Shown: positions 7,269-14,803 of the stretch, piece after piece
Numbering within the stretch: position 1 is the stretch's first letter
Layout of the letters: each line of letters begins with the position of its first letter
Assembly (NCBI GenBank): GCA_900765165.1
Contig: CAAFQR010000002.1
Location: forward strand, 1-34,753
DNA length: 34,753 nucleotides
Direction of reading: 5' to 3'
DNA from: Veillonellaceae bacterium
Lineage (GTDB): Bacteria > Bacillota > Negativicutes > Veillonellales > Veillonellaceae
Notes under the pieces: model-generated
The model's database searches: none
What the model saw: the letters and a program-made list of their open reading frames with translations, nothing else
What the model was told of the DNA's origin: nothing
Position numbers and translations under genes: made by a program

Positions 7269-8444
7269 ATGGATTATACGAAGCGGATTTATATGTTGAC
7301 GGCCATTAGCTTTTTTGTAGGCACGTCGCAGTTTGTTATTGTTGGTGTGTTAGATAAAGTAGCAGCGTCTTTAGGCGTGTCGCTAGGCACGGCGGGGCAG
7401 TTGGTAACGGCTTTTGCGCTGGCTAACGCCGTTGGCGCACCGCTACTGATGATGGGTTTATCGCGATGGACCAATCGCAAGCAGCTGTTGTTGGCCCTTG
7501 GCATCGTGTTGTTAGGTATTATTAGTACGGTTATTAGCAATTTATATGGTTTGCTTTTGTTAGGTCGTGCTTTATTGGGCATCGGCTCCGGCGTGTTCGT
7601 TGCCGCGTCGTATACGGTAGCCGGTTTATTGGCACCGCCGCACAAGCGAGCAAAGGCTATGGCCGATGTGTCCTTAGGTTTTAGCACCGCATTGGTGTTT
7701 GGCGTACCTATCGGTCGTATGTTGACGGAAATGTACAACTGGGAAGCGGTGTTCTGGCTCATCGGTGTTTTCACGGTGCTAGGTATGTTGGCCGTTGCGA
7801 AATGGATTCCGGCGAACCTGTCGGCGAAGACGGCGTCGCTTACGGAACAGCTTAGCGTGTTCAAGCAGCCTTATGTTATCGGCACCTATGTGCTGACGGT
7901 GCTCGTATTTATGGGTTTTTCGCCGGTTAATACATACATTGCCCCGATTCTGACGAATATTTTGCAAGGCAGTAGCTTAAGCATTAGTACTATGCTGTTG
8001 ATCATCGGCGTGGCCAGCATGGTAGGCTCTAAATTAGGCGGTTACTTGGTTACCGTGTTCGGCGTGTATCGCGTATTGCCGGCAGCCGTAGCTTTACAGG
8101 CGGTGTTCTTGGTGGTTTTGTGGCTGTTACATGGTCTGTTGTCGGCGGCAGTAGTGTCGCTGGCTTTGTGGTCTACCTTTGCGTGGGTCTTCGGTATTAC
8201 TCAAAGCATTCACGTCAGCATGATCGCACCGCACGCGTCGGGCATCATGTTGACCGTGAACAGCTCCGTTGTGCAGTTAGGCTTAGCCGTTGGCGCCATG
8301 GCTGGTGGTTATGGTATGAGCCTTGGCTCCACCAACGATTTATACATTTTGAGTATAGTCTTTGAAGTGTTGGCTATGCTTTGGGGCGCATACCTGGTGC
8401 TGCGTTTGAAGAAGACCATCGATTCGCCGGAATTGGCCAGTTAA
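7269..8444 (+). CDS. MFS transporter, DHA1 family
   Basis: The 391-aa inner-membrane protein has about 12 hydrophobic segments and belongs to the major facilitator superfamily, drug:H+ antiporter-1 type (AraJ/YdhP-like efflux). It starts YTKRIYMLTAISFFVGTSQF, with GRALLGIGSGVFVAASYTVA as the conserved helix-4/5 motif and FGVPIGRML at motif C position. The open frame extends 68 codons upstream, but that stretch crosses a hairpin and lacks transporter features. The ATG at 7269, behind AGGAAAGAGG, gives a normal N-terminus. The substrate is unknown; sugar, arabinose-like or drug efflux is typical of relatives. Confidence 0.88.
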   Translation: MDYTKRIYMLTAISFFVGTSQFVIVGVLDKVAASLGVSLGTAGQLVTAFALANAVGAPLLMMGLSRWTNRKQLLLALGIVLLGIISTVISNLYGLLLLGRALLGIGSGVFVAASYTVAGLLAPPHKRAKAMADVSLGFSTALVFGVPIGRMLTEMYNWEAVFWLIGVFTVLGMLAVAKWIPANLSAKTASLTEQLSVFKQPYVIGTYVLTVLVFMGFSPVNTYIAPILTNILQGSSLSISTMLLIIGVASMVGSKLGGYLVTVFGVYRVLPAAVALQAVFLVVLWLLHGLLSAAVVSLALWSTFAWVFGITQSIHVSMIAPHASGIMLTVNSSVVQLGLAVGAMAGGYGMSLGSTNDLYILSIVFEVLAMLWGAYLVLRLKKTIDSPELAS

Positions 8445-8457
8445 GGTGAAATAACAA

Positions 8458-8495
8458 GCCTCCTCAAGTGGAGGCACTGAAGTAAGCAAACTTAC
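8458..8495 (+). other. Two small hairpins downstream of the MFS gene
   Basis: GCCTCC-TCAAGT-GGAGGC (8458-8475) and GTAAG-CAAA-CTTAC (8482-8495) follow one another directly after the MFS stop codon. Neither has a T-tract. With the two terminators that follow, they make four hairpins in about 120 bases. Confidence 0.5.
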
Positions 8496-8505
8496 GATAA
8501 TGCAA

Positions 8506-8539
8506 AAAGAGGCTGGGCGCCGGAGCGCACAGCCTCTTT
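8506..8539 (-). terminator. Terminator of the minus-strand permease gene
   Basis: A 10-bp stem (8506-8515 with 8530-8539), one mismatch, then 4 bp and a CGGA loop. Read on the minus strand it is followed by TTTTT, so it chiefly ends the gamma-glutamyl hydrolase/permease transcript. On the plus strand the T-tract is poor. Confidence 0.75.
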
Positions 8540-8547
8540 ACCTTTGA

Positions 8548-8575
8548 CGGGCTACCGTTTGGTGGCTCGTTTTTT
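8548..8575 (+). terminator. Plus-strand terminator after the MFS gene
   Basis: CGGGCTACC (8548-8556) pairs with GGTGGCTCG (8561-8569, two G-T pairs) around GTTT, followed by six T at 8570-8575. Confidence 0.7.
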
Positions 8576-8642
8576 ATTTCACAGGGGAGAATTGTAAAGT
8601 TTTTGTAAAATTTAGTTGTTAGTCCTAAAAAGGCGAACTTTT

Positions 8643-9956
8643 TTATAATACGTCCGTCTCTTTAATCAGACCGCGTTTTTTCTTGTTTAAGTACAAGAAA
8701 TAGAACGGTAAGATAACGATGATACCGCCGAGGCCCCAGATGAGCTGTTTTTCAGTAGCCTGGGCTAACATCCACAAGCTGATGATGATGGCGATAATCG
8801 GAATGGTAATACCAAAGGGGATTTTGAAAGGACGTTCTTTGTCGGCCCATTTTTTGCGGAATACGATAACCGCGATACAGGTCGGCAAGTACTGGGTGAA
8901 ACGCGATACGGCGCTGATGGCAGCCAAGGTAGCAAAGCTACCGCTCCATGCGAGCAAGATGCTGATAACGGCCGTTACGACGGAAGCAACCCACGGCGTG
9001 CCCCACGCCGTACGTTTTGCCAATACGGACGGCAACATGCCATCTTCGGCTAAGGATGTACATACACGAGGGCCCATGAAGGCTTCGGCCATGTTGATAC
9101 CGCCCATGGAGAGCAAGGTGCCGGCTAATACGAAATAGGTGCCCCAAGGTCCTAAGATTTGGCCGAAAGCGTGCTGTAATGGTGCGGCCTGATTAGCCAA
9201 GTCCGGACCGGTGATGCCGATGGCAATACCTAAGATTAAGAGGTACATAACTGATACGATGATCATGGTTACGATGATGGCACGAGGCAAGTTTTTCTTC
9301 GGATTTTCCATATCTTCGGCGGCTACGGCGATGGCTTCAAAGCCGGTGTAGGCGAAGAAGAGGAGCAATGCAGCGGCTGCGAAGCTACCTTCCTGGTACG
9401 TGTCGTTCGGGAATACGGGGGTAAAATTACTGCCGTTAACGAAGAAAATCCCTAACACGATGAAGGCAAATAACGGAACCAATTTAGAAATGGTAATCAA
9501 GTTGCTTAAAATCTTAGTGGCGTTAACGCCGGCAATGTTAATAGCGGTCAAACCGGCGATTAACACGGTGGCAATAATGTCTTTCATGAGCTCGCCTTTG
9601 AAGATTGGGAACGCTGCGCCTAAGGCGGTAGCGAAACCAACGGCCATAACGGCCCAGGCAATCATAACCACGAGCCATTTCAAAACGCCGACTTCAAAGC
9701 CGACGAAGCTGCCTAAGGAGTGCTTAGCATATAAGTACGGACCGCCGTTTCGGGTGAAGAACCCGGCAACTTCGGCAAAGCAAAGAGCGATACATACGGC
9801 CAACAGTGCGTCGAAGAAGAGGACGCCCATGCTGGCGGAGCCGATTAAGGCGTAGGCTTTATTCGGGAGTAGGAAAATACCGGTACCAATGATGCCGTTA
9901 ATACCGAGCAAGACAATACTCCAAAAGCCAAATTTGGATTTTTTATCTGTCGTCAT
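8643..9956 (-). CDS. APC-family amino-acid or amine permease
   Basis: The 437-aa membrane protein of the amino acid-polyamine-organocation family has about 12 membrane segments. It carries the helix-1 signature GINGIIGTGIFLLP at about residues 18-31, FFAYTGFEAIAVAAEDMENP in helix 6, and RFTQYLPTCIAV near residue 350. ATG 9956 sits 10 bases after AAAGGA; an upstream in-frame GTG at 9965 abuts that site and is rejected. It lies 115 bases downstream of the gamma-glutamyl hydrolase on the same strand with no terminator between, so they probably form a unit. The pairing suggests import of a gamma-glutamyl compound, an amine or glutamate; the substrate is not determinable here. Confidence 0.9.
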   Translation of the reverse strand: MTTDKKSKFGFWSIVLLGINGIIGTGIFLLPNKAYALIGSASMGVLFFDALLAVCIALCFAEVAGFFTRNGGPYLYAKHSLGSFVGFEVGVLKWLVVMIAWAVMAVGFATALGAAFPIFKGELMKDIIATVLIAGLTAINIAGVNATKILSNLITISKLVPLFAFIVLGIFFVNGSNFTPVFPNDTYQEGSFAAAALLLFFAYTGFEAIAVAAEDMENPKKNLPRAIIVTMIIVSVMYLLILGIAIGITGPDLANQAAPLQHAFGQILGPWGTYFVLAGTLLSMGGINMAEAFMGPRVCTSLAEDGMLPSVLAKRTAWGTPWVASVVTAVISILLAWSGSFATLAAISAVSRFTQYLPTCIAVIVFRKKWADKERPFKIPFGITIPIIAIIISLWMLAQATEKQLIWGLGGIIVILPFYFLYLNKKKRGLIKETDVL

Positions 9957-10070
9957 GTAATTCACGTCCTTTTTTTCTCATTAGCTGTCTGGTTAACAGA
10001 TGCTAAAAGTCCTGTGCGGACTGATCCCCCAATGTGTAAGGCCTCGTCAAAGGTCTACTATCTAAGTGGC

Positions 10071-10808
10071 TTACTGCTTATTGGCAATGCAAGCGCGGAT
10101 GAAATCTTCAAATAGCTTAAGGGCGTTAGCGTCAGTGCCGCTCATCATTTCAGGGTGGAACTGGTAGGTTTTAAGATACGGATAGTCAGTGGCTTCCATA
10201 GCTTCTACGGTGCCATCCTTGGCGCGACCTACAACGCGTAAGCCGGTGCCTACGTCCTTAATGGTCTGATGATGGTGGCTGTTGGTAACCCAGCTGGTTA
10301 CGCCTAAGAGCTTCGCTAAATCGCTATCCGGTTCAATGTCGACGGTGTGCGTCGGCAAATCCGGACGTTGATTCTGGGAATGCTTAATGGTGCAGTTCTT
10401 GTCGTATTTCAAATCTTGGTATAACGTGCCATTGCGGTGAACGTTGACGATTTGATGACCGCGGCAAATCGCCATAATAGGGATGCCGCGCTTAGCTGCT
10501 GCATCGAGCAAGGTAAAGTCGAACTGATCGCGTTCCGGCCATACGTCGCCAATGCCTTGAAGCGGTTCTTCGCCAAAGTGCAAAGGATACACGTCGTGGC
10601 CACCGGAGAGGATTAAACCGTCTACTGCGTCTAATTGGCTAAACGTGATGTCTTTATCGGCATTAAACGGTATGATGAACGGAATGCCGCCGGCGCGAAT
10701 GACGGATTGAATATAATCATCATTCACATAAGAGCGATGATAGCCGGCAAAAGCACCGTGGTCGTCAATGATGTGGTTACCGGAAATACCGATACGTGGT
10801 TTTGTCAT
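10071..10808 (-). CDS. Gamma-glutamyl hydrolase (peptidase C26, PuuD-like)
   Basis: The 245-aa class-I glutamine amidotransferase-like hydrolase cleaves gamma-glutamyl bonds, for example in gamma-glutamyl-GABA or gamma-glutamyl amino acids. The catalytic triad is visible: Cys115 in CRGHQ, and His218 and Glu220 in FHPE. The oxyanion segment LSGGHDVYP is at about 67-75. The usual NVALGGTLYQDL after the nucleophile is replaced by NVHRNGTLYQDL, a change in a normally small-residue turn. The ATG is preceded by GAGGTG. It is the first gene of a unit with the APC permease. A role in polyamine or peptide breakdown is inferred from the family and the neighbour. Confidence 0.9.
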   Translation of the reverse strand: MTKPRIGISGNHIIDDHGAFAGYHRSYVNDDYIQSVIRAGGIPFIIPFNADKDITFSQLDAVDGLILSGGHDVYPLHFGEEPLQGIGDVWPERDQFDFTLLDAAAKRGIPIMAICRGHQIVNVHRNGTLYQDLKYDKNCTIKHSQNQRPDLPTHTVDIEPDSDLAKLLGVTSWVTNSHHHQTIKDVGTGLRVVGRAKDGTVEAMEATDYPYLKTYQFHPEMMSGTDANALKLFEDFIRACIANKQ

Positions 10809-10863
10809 AGAATCACCTCATTTGAAAATTATTTGTTACATTTTGACTTCAAGTTCCATTCTC

Positions 10864-10892
10864 AGTATAGTGTGATTTTTCGGTAAAGGCAA
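10864..10892 (-). promoter_or_regulatory. Promoter of the gamma-glutamyl hydrolase/permease unit
   Basis: On the minus strand TTGCCT (10892-10887) and TATACT (10869-10864) are spaced by exactly 17 bases, about 55 bases upstream of the ATG. Confidence 0.6.
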
Positions 10893-11046
10893 TAGCTTAT
10901 TGAGAGTGGACAGAAGAATATAGAATATTTTTTTATCATGCAAAGCATAGTAAAAAAGCATGAATTTATGCGCCCTTAGGGGTTAGGTTATCATTAAGGA
11001 GGTGTTCGGGGTACTAAGGATAGAGAAATATTGCAGTTGAGAATAA

Positions 11047-11062
11047 CTCTCTATATAGAGAG
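11047..11062. promoter_or_regulatory. Perfect 16-bp palindrome upstream of dedA
   Basis: CTCTCTATATAGAGAG lies in the divergent region between the gamma-glutamyl hydrolase and dedA genes, 30 bases upstream of the dedA -35 element. The uninterrupted two-fold symmetry suits a dimeric repressor or activator site. The remainder of the gap (10893-11046) shows no gene. Confidence 0.4.
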
Positions 11063-11091
11063 CAAAATTGATGGAATTTCTTGCTTTAAGT

Positions 11092-11121
11092 TTGAGAGAT
11101 AGTTTATGTCTGTGATATAAT
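11092..11121 (+). promoter_or_regulatory. Promoter of the dedA-GT39 operon
   Basis: TTGAGA (11092-11097), an 18-base spacer and perfect TATAAT (11116-11121), preceded by TGA to make an extended -10. The predicted start is near 11128, about 50 bases upstream of the GTG. Confidence 0.75.
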
Positions 11122-11179
11122 ATATTGATGCTGTGATATTTTTACATATTGAGCACATATAGTTAAAGGAGCGACAACA

Positions 11180-11824
11180 GTGGATTACATTTTGACGTTT
11201 ATGCGTGAATTTGGTTATGTGGCGATGTTTATTGCCATGGTTTTAGAAAATGCGAATATTCCGATTCCTAGTGAAGTAGTATTAGGCTTTGCCGGCTATT
11301 TAATAGCCCAAGGCGTTTTTGACATGACCACGACCATGATAGTGGCAACGTTGGCCGGTATTATAGGGTCTGTTTTATCGTATTGGATTGGCGAGCATGG
11401 CGGTCGTCCTTTACTGTTGCGCTATGGCAAATATATTTTCTTCAATGAACGCAAATTCCATATGGCCGAAAAGCTTTTTGCTAAGTACGGCGGCGCTGCC
11501 GTATTTATTGGCCGTTTGTTACCGGGCGTTCGTACGTTCATCTCCTTCCCGGCCGGTGTAGCGAAGTACCCAATGGGTAAGTTTCTTTTGTGGACTTTAA
11601 TTGGGACCATTCCTTGGACGGTGCTTCTCGTATGGCTCGGTGTGAAGTTAGGTGAACATTGGCAGGATTTGATTCAGTACAATCACGAGTTCTTGATGGT
11701 GGTTGTCGCTGTCTTTGTTATTGGCGGTATTGTTCTTTGGTGGCGTTCTCGCAACAAGAAAGGCGCTGCTACAGATGACTTGGCTGACGAAGCAGTTAGC
11801 AAGTCGTCGCATTCAGACAAATAA
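11180..11824 (+). CDS. DedA-family membrane protein
   Basis: The 214-aa polytopic inner-membrane protein of the DedA/VTT family has the re-entrant region VLENANIPIPSEVVLGFAGY (about 22-41) and the signature GRLLPGVRTFISFPAGVAKYP (about 112-132) with its conserved arginines. Family members translocate undecaprenyl phosphate or related lipids and support envelope charge and antimicrobial-peptide resistance. The GTG start follows AAAGGAG by 8-9 bases. The C-terminal tail (about 195-214) is polar. It is followed after 15 bases by a GT39 glycosyltransferase, which uses a polyprenyl-phosphate sugar donor, so the two probably work on the same lipid carrier. Confidence 0.92.
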   Translation: MDYILTFMREFGYVAMFIAMVLENANIPIPSEVVLGFAGYLIAQGVFDMTTTMIVATLAGIIGSVLSYWIGEHGGRPLLLRYGKYIFFNERKFHMAEKLFAKYGGAAVFIGRLLPGVRTFISFPAGVAKYPMGKFLLWTLIGTIPWTVLLVWLGVKLGEHWQDLIQYNHEFLMVVVAVFVIGGIVLWWRSRNKKGAATDDLADEAVSKSSHSDK

Positions 11825-11839
11825 GGAGGAGATTCACGG

Positions 11840-13429
11840 ATGAAGTTGCATCGCCTTACCCTCGTGTTGACGGTGGTATTCTTGGCACTTTATGCTGTAG
11901 GCAATAGCTTTTTGCCTGTTACGGATCCGGTAGAATCCAACTATGCGTTGACGGCTAAGGAAATGGTTCAAAGCGGCAATTGGCTGTCGCCGCAGATTTA
12001 TCATATGTATTGGTATGATAAGCCGATTATGGTGTACTGGGCCTTAGCGTTAAGCTATTCCGTATTTGGCATTACCGATTTTGCCGCTCGTTTCCCGTCA
12101 GCATTGTTTGGCGCTCTTAGCGTAGGGCTTATGTATCAGGCGGTGCGGTCTGTTTCCCAGCGACGCCTCTTGGCGTTGTGGTCGGCGCTTTTGTTAGGCA
12201 CGTCGTTGGAATTTTGGATTATGGCGCGCGGCATAGTAACCGATATGATTTTGCTCTTTGCGTCGGTAGGCACGTTCTGTTACGCGTACCGCGGCATGAC
12301 GGAGGGCAAGACGAAGTATATGGCGTGGGCCTATGCTTATGCCGGCTTCGGCACCTTGACGAAAGGACCGGTTGCTTTGGTGTTGCCGGGATTGTTATTC
12401 CTCGTCTTCGCTGCAGTTTCTAAATCTTGGACCATGGTGAAACGACTCTTCCCGTGGCAGGGCATTTTGGCCTTCCTTGTAGTGGCCGCCCCGTGGTATG
12501 GTTACATGTATATGGCGCACGGCCAGGATTTCGTCAATGGCTTCTTAGGCCTTAATAACGTGGTGCGCGCTACGCAGTCCGAGCATCCGCAGGCCAATCA
12601 CTGGTGGTATTACTTAGCCATGTTCCCGGCCATGCTGTTGCCGTGGACCGGCGCTGTGCTATATGGCATGTGGCATTTCCGTAAACGTTGCACACCGTTT
12701 TACGTGTATGCGATGATCACCGGTTGGGGTACCATCCTGTTCTACACGTGCATGGCCACGAAGTACCCGACCTATACCTTTATTAGTTTGATTCCCTTCA
12801 GCTTCCTTGGCGCCGTTGGCGTCATCAAGCTGGTGCGCCCCGGTGCTTCTAAGAAGCTGTGGTGGTGGCTCTTGGGCCCGGCCTTCTTCTTGTGGGGGCT
12901 CTTCGCGGTAGCGTCGTTCTTCGTACCGTGGGGCTTCTGGTACTTGCTGTACGTTATCGTGGCTATCGGCATTTTAGGCGGCGTTTGGTGCTTGTGGACC
13001 GGCAAGCGTTACGTGCTCCCTGTGTTCATCGGCGCCGTTACTATGCTCATCAGTGGCGTGGTGCTCTACGAAGGCTTGGCACCGCTGGTTATCCAGCGTT
13101 CGTCCGTTACGTACTTAAGCGAAGTAGAACATTTCTCCGGCCCGTTGTACTACTACGCCGACTATGCAACGTCCTTGGTGTACTACACGGATCGACCGGT
13201 AATGCGCATTGAGGAACCGGGCAATAACAGCAGTCGTTCGTCCGCTTGGAGCGGCAAGTATACCATGCCGTCTGAGTCGGAAGCAGTAGCGGCGCAGAAA
13301 ATCGCTCATGACAAGTCTATGATTATCGTGCCGAAGGGGCGCTTGGCAGGCTTTGAAAAATCGCCTATCTACCCGTTGGTACGTCAGTATTCTCGCACTG
13401 ACCGCGAATACTTGTTTGTAACGAAATAA
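11840..13429 (+). CDS. ArnT-like GT39 glycosyltransferase
   Basis: The 529-aa integral-membrane glycosyltransferase of the PMT/ArnT (GT-C) type has about 12 hydrophobic segments and a C-terminal periplasmic domain. The first periplasmic loop holds TDPVESNYALTAKEM (28-42) and YWYDKPIMVYW (57-67), matching the catalytic-Asp and Phe-Glu-Lys-Pro regions of ArnT. LTKGPVA follows near residue 175. ArnT proteins move aminoarabinose or another sugar from undecaprenyl phosphate to lipid A; other GT39 members modify proteins or glycans. The acceptor here is unknown. ATG with AAGGAGGA is 15 bases after dedA, so they are co-transcribed, and a terminator follows. Lipid A modification in a diderm Firmicute is a reasonable inference. 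Confidence 0.87.
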   Translation: MKLHRLTLVLTVVFLALYAVGNSFLPVTDPVESNYALTAKEMVQSGNWLSPQIYHMYWYDKPIMVYWALALSYSVFGITDFAARFPSALFGALSVGLMYQAVRSVSQRRLLALWSALLLGTSLEFWIMARGIVTDMILLFASVGTFCYAYRGMTEGKTKYMAWAYAYAGFGTLTKGPVALVLPGLLFLVFAAVSKSWTMVKRLFPWQGILAFLVVAAPWYGYMYMAHGQDFVNGFLGLNNVVRATQSEHPQANHWWYYLAMFPAMLLPWTGAVLYGMWHFRKRCTPFYVYAMITGWGTILFYTCMATKYPTYTFISLIPFSFLGAVGVIKLVRPGASKKLWWWLLGPAFFLWGLFAVASFFVPWGFWYLLYVIVAIGILGGVWCLWTGKRYVLPVFIGAVTMLISGVVLYEGLAPLVIQRSSVTYLSEVEHFSGPLYYYADYATSLVYYTDRPVMRIEEPGNNSSRSSAWSGKYTMPSESEAVAAQKIAHDKSMIIVPKGRLAGFEKSPIYPLVRQYSRTDREYLFVTK

Positions 13430-13457
13430 CTGCTTAGTTGTGTTACTAGGCATCTTG

Positions 13458-13486
13458 AGCCGGCCTCCTGGGAGGTCGGCTTTTTT
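13458..13486 (+). terminator. Terminator of the dedA-GT39 operon
   Basis: A GC-rich stem (13458-13467 with 13472-13481, one G-T pair), a CTGG loop and a run of T to 13486. Confidence 0.92.
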
Positions 13487-13519
13487 GAAAGTTTTTCCTG
13501 TGAAATAAGGAGCGGAACA

Positions 13520-14245
13520 ATGGATACACAAACAGCATCGGCGAAGCGCGCCGCCGCGGAACAGTTCGTAGCGGACCTGGCCGCTTATGAAGGTAATGAT
13601 GTAGTCTTTAACCCATGGCGAGACTATGATGAACGCTATGATTTGCCAGACGCACCGGCCGTGCGCCGCCAACAATTGGTGGAATACTTAGCACCGCGCT
13701 TAGGTCGTTGCCCCTATGTGGTGGTGGCCGAAGCCATCGGTTACCAAGGCGGTCGTTTCACCGGCATTGCCATTACCTGTGAGCGCATGCTCTTAGGGGT
13801 TCATCGCAGCATTCCTGCGGCAGACGTAATCCCGGTAACAGGGGCGCGCACCAGCAATCCGGACAGCGCCTACATTACGAAGGCGACGCAGCGCATGAAC
13901 GGCTTCAACGAACCGACGGACACCGTAGTGTGGGAAGCCATTCGCGCCAATGGTCTTGATCCGTACGAAGTGCTCTTGTGGAATATTTTTCCTTTCCATC
14001 CCCATAAGGCAGGCGAAGCCTTGTCTAACCGGACGCCTACGCCGGATGAGCTACAAAAAGGGTGGGCCTTCACGGAACAACTGCTCGCTTTAAACGGTAA
14101 AGCTCAGGTTTTGGCTGTAGGTCGTAAGGCGGCAGATACGCTGGCTATGTTTAACGTAGAAGCAACAGCGCTGCGACATCCCGCTAATGGCGGTGCCAAT
14201 CAGTATCGCCAGGAATTTGCCACCGTAGTAAGCAAAAGCAAGTAA
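13520..14245 (+). CDS. Uracil-DNA glycosylase superfamily protein
   Basis: The 241-aa protein has the UDG-fold layout. A strand YVVVAEAIGYQGGRFTGIAIT (66-86) stands where motif A/B (GEAPGxxE...G.PF) occurs, and LRHPANGGANQY (218-229) stands where motif C (HPS/HPA) occurs. Such proteins are usually annotated as uracil-DNA glycosylase, but the catalytic Asp of family 1 (GQDPYH) is absent and Glu71 occupies the region used by families 4 and 5. There is no four-cysteine iron-sulfur set. Glycosylase activity is therefore uncertain. The ATG is preceded by AAGGAG, 33 bases after the previous terminator, with no clear promoter of its own. Confidence 0.78.
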   Translation: MDTQTASAKRAAAEQFVADLAAYEGNDVVFNPWRDYDERYDLPDAPAVRRQQLVEYLAPRLGRCPYVVVAEAIGYQGGRFTGIAITCERMLLGVHRSIPAADVIPVTGARTSNPDSAYITKATQRMNGFNEPTDTVVWEAIRANGLDPYEVLLWNIFPFHPHKAGEALSNRTPTPDELQKGWAFTEQLLALNGKAQVLAVGRKAADTLAMFNVEATALRHPANGGANQYRQEFATVVSKSK

Positions 14246-14312
14246 TGACACTGGTAGCGGTAATAGAGGTAGTGAATCCATGCCGTAAACAGAACAATAT
14301 AATGCTAAAAAC

Positions 14313-14349
14313 GAGTGAGAGTCATAGTTGATATTGGCTCTCACTCTTT
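14313..14349 (+). terminator. Hairpin terminator after the UDG-like gene
   Basis: GAGTGAGAG (14313-14321) pairs with CTCTCACTC (14338-14346), with three further inner pairs and a short CTTTG tail. The T-tract is weak, so termination may be partial. The TTGCGT hexamer of the next promoter begins just after it. Confidence 0.6.
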
Positions 14350-14376
14350 GCGTTATATCGAAGATTATGGTATACT
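14348..14376 (+). promoter_or_regulatory. Promoter of a candidate small RNA
   Basis: TGG followed by TATACT (14371-14376) is an extended -10. A weak TTGCGT (14348-14353) lies 17 bases upstream. The predicted start is near 14383, with no plausible open reading frame behind it. Confidence 0.55.
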
Positions 14377-14382
14377 GTACGT

Positions 14383-14548
14383 AACATACTTGTTCGGCTT
14401 AAGATTTTCCGTACATCGGATTCGGCGTTGGATGCTCAACGTAAGACGAAATCCGCAGAGAAAATCGACTTTACAGGTGCCTTACATGCGATGGCATGTA
14501 GCGTATACGGCACAATAGGCTCGTTCAACGAGAACGGCCTTTTCTTTT
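14383..14548 (+). ncRNA. Candidate structured RNA, about 165 nt
   Basis: It lies between its own promoter and its own terminator and shows three nested or consecutive helices. A rod is built from GATTTTC/GAAAATC (14403-14409, 14460-14466), CGGATT/AATCCG (14417-14422, 14450-14455) and GCGTTG/CAACGT (14425-14430, 14437-14442). A second hairpin has GTGCC/GGCAC (14477-14481, 14509-14513) enclosing TACATGC/GCATGTA (14483-14489, 14494-14500). The third is the terminator hairpin. A 67-codon frame across the region lacks a ribosome binding site and looks non-coding. It does not match SRP RNA, tmRNA, RNase P or a riboswitch class I recognise. The interrupted rod could be compared with 6S RNA, but that is a guess. 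Confidence 0.55.
14517..14548 (+). terminator. Terminator of the candidate small RNA
   Basis: AGGC plus CGTTC (14517-14526, one bulged T) pairs with GAACG plus GCCT (14532-14540), with loop AACGA, followed by TTTCTTTT. Confidence 0.8.
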
Positions 14549-14803
14549 GGTGACGTGATTTTGATATATGAGTGCATTATTTCACAAAAGACAGTATCAG
14601 TGTATCTTTAAGTAGGTAACACGGCGACTACTGTGGGAATAGTCCGTACAGTTTTTGTGAAGTTTGCCTTGCCGCCGCGAGCGGGTTCACCAGTCTAAAC
14701 ATCCGTATATTCGAAGGCTCCCGGTAAAGTGTGACGAGTACTATAACGCAAAGTGATGCGAGTAGATTCATAGTAAAGGTACAGATAACACAGGAGGCAT
14801 ATT
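14549..14803 (+). promoter_or_regulatory. Long leader region of the RNase J gene
   Basis: 255 non-coding bases separate the small-RNA terminator from the RNase J start. No strong promoter stands out; TTCACA (14581-14586) with TATCTT (14603-14608) is a weak pair with a 16-base spacer, and a TATAAC lies at 14742-14747. A hairpin (GACTA...TAGTC, about 14625-14645) and CCGC-CGCGA-GCGG (about 14672-14684) suggest a structured 5' UTR. The only strong translation signal is AGGAGG at 14792-14797. Confidence 0.4.

Noticed and set aside
14315..14518. 67-codon plus-strand open frame in the gap before rnj
   Set aside because: No ribosome binding site, a composition unlike the neighbours, and it starts in a terminator stem and runs through the structured RNA.
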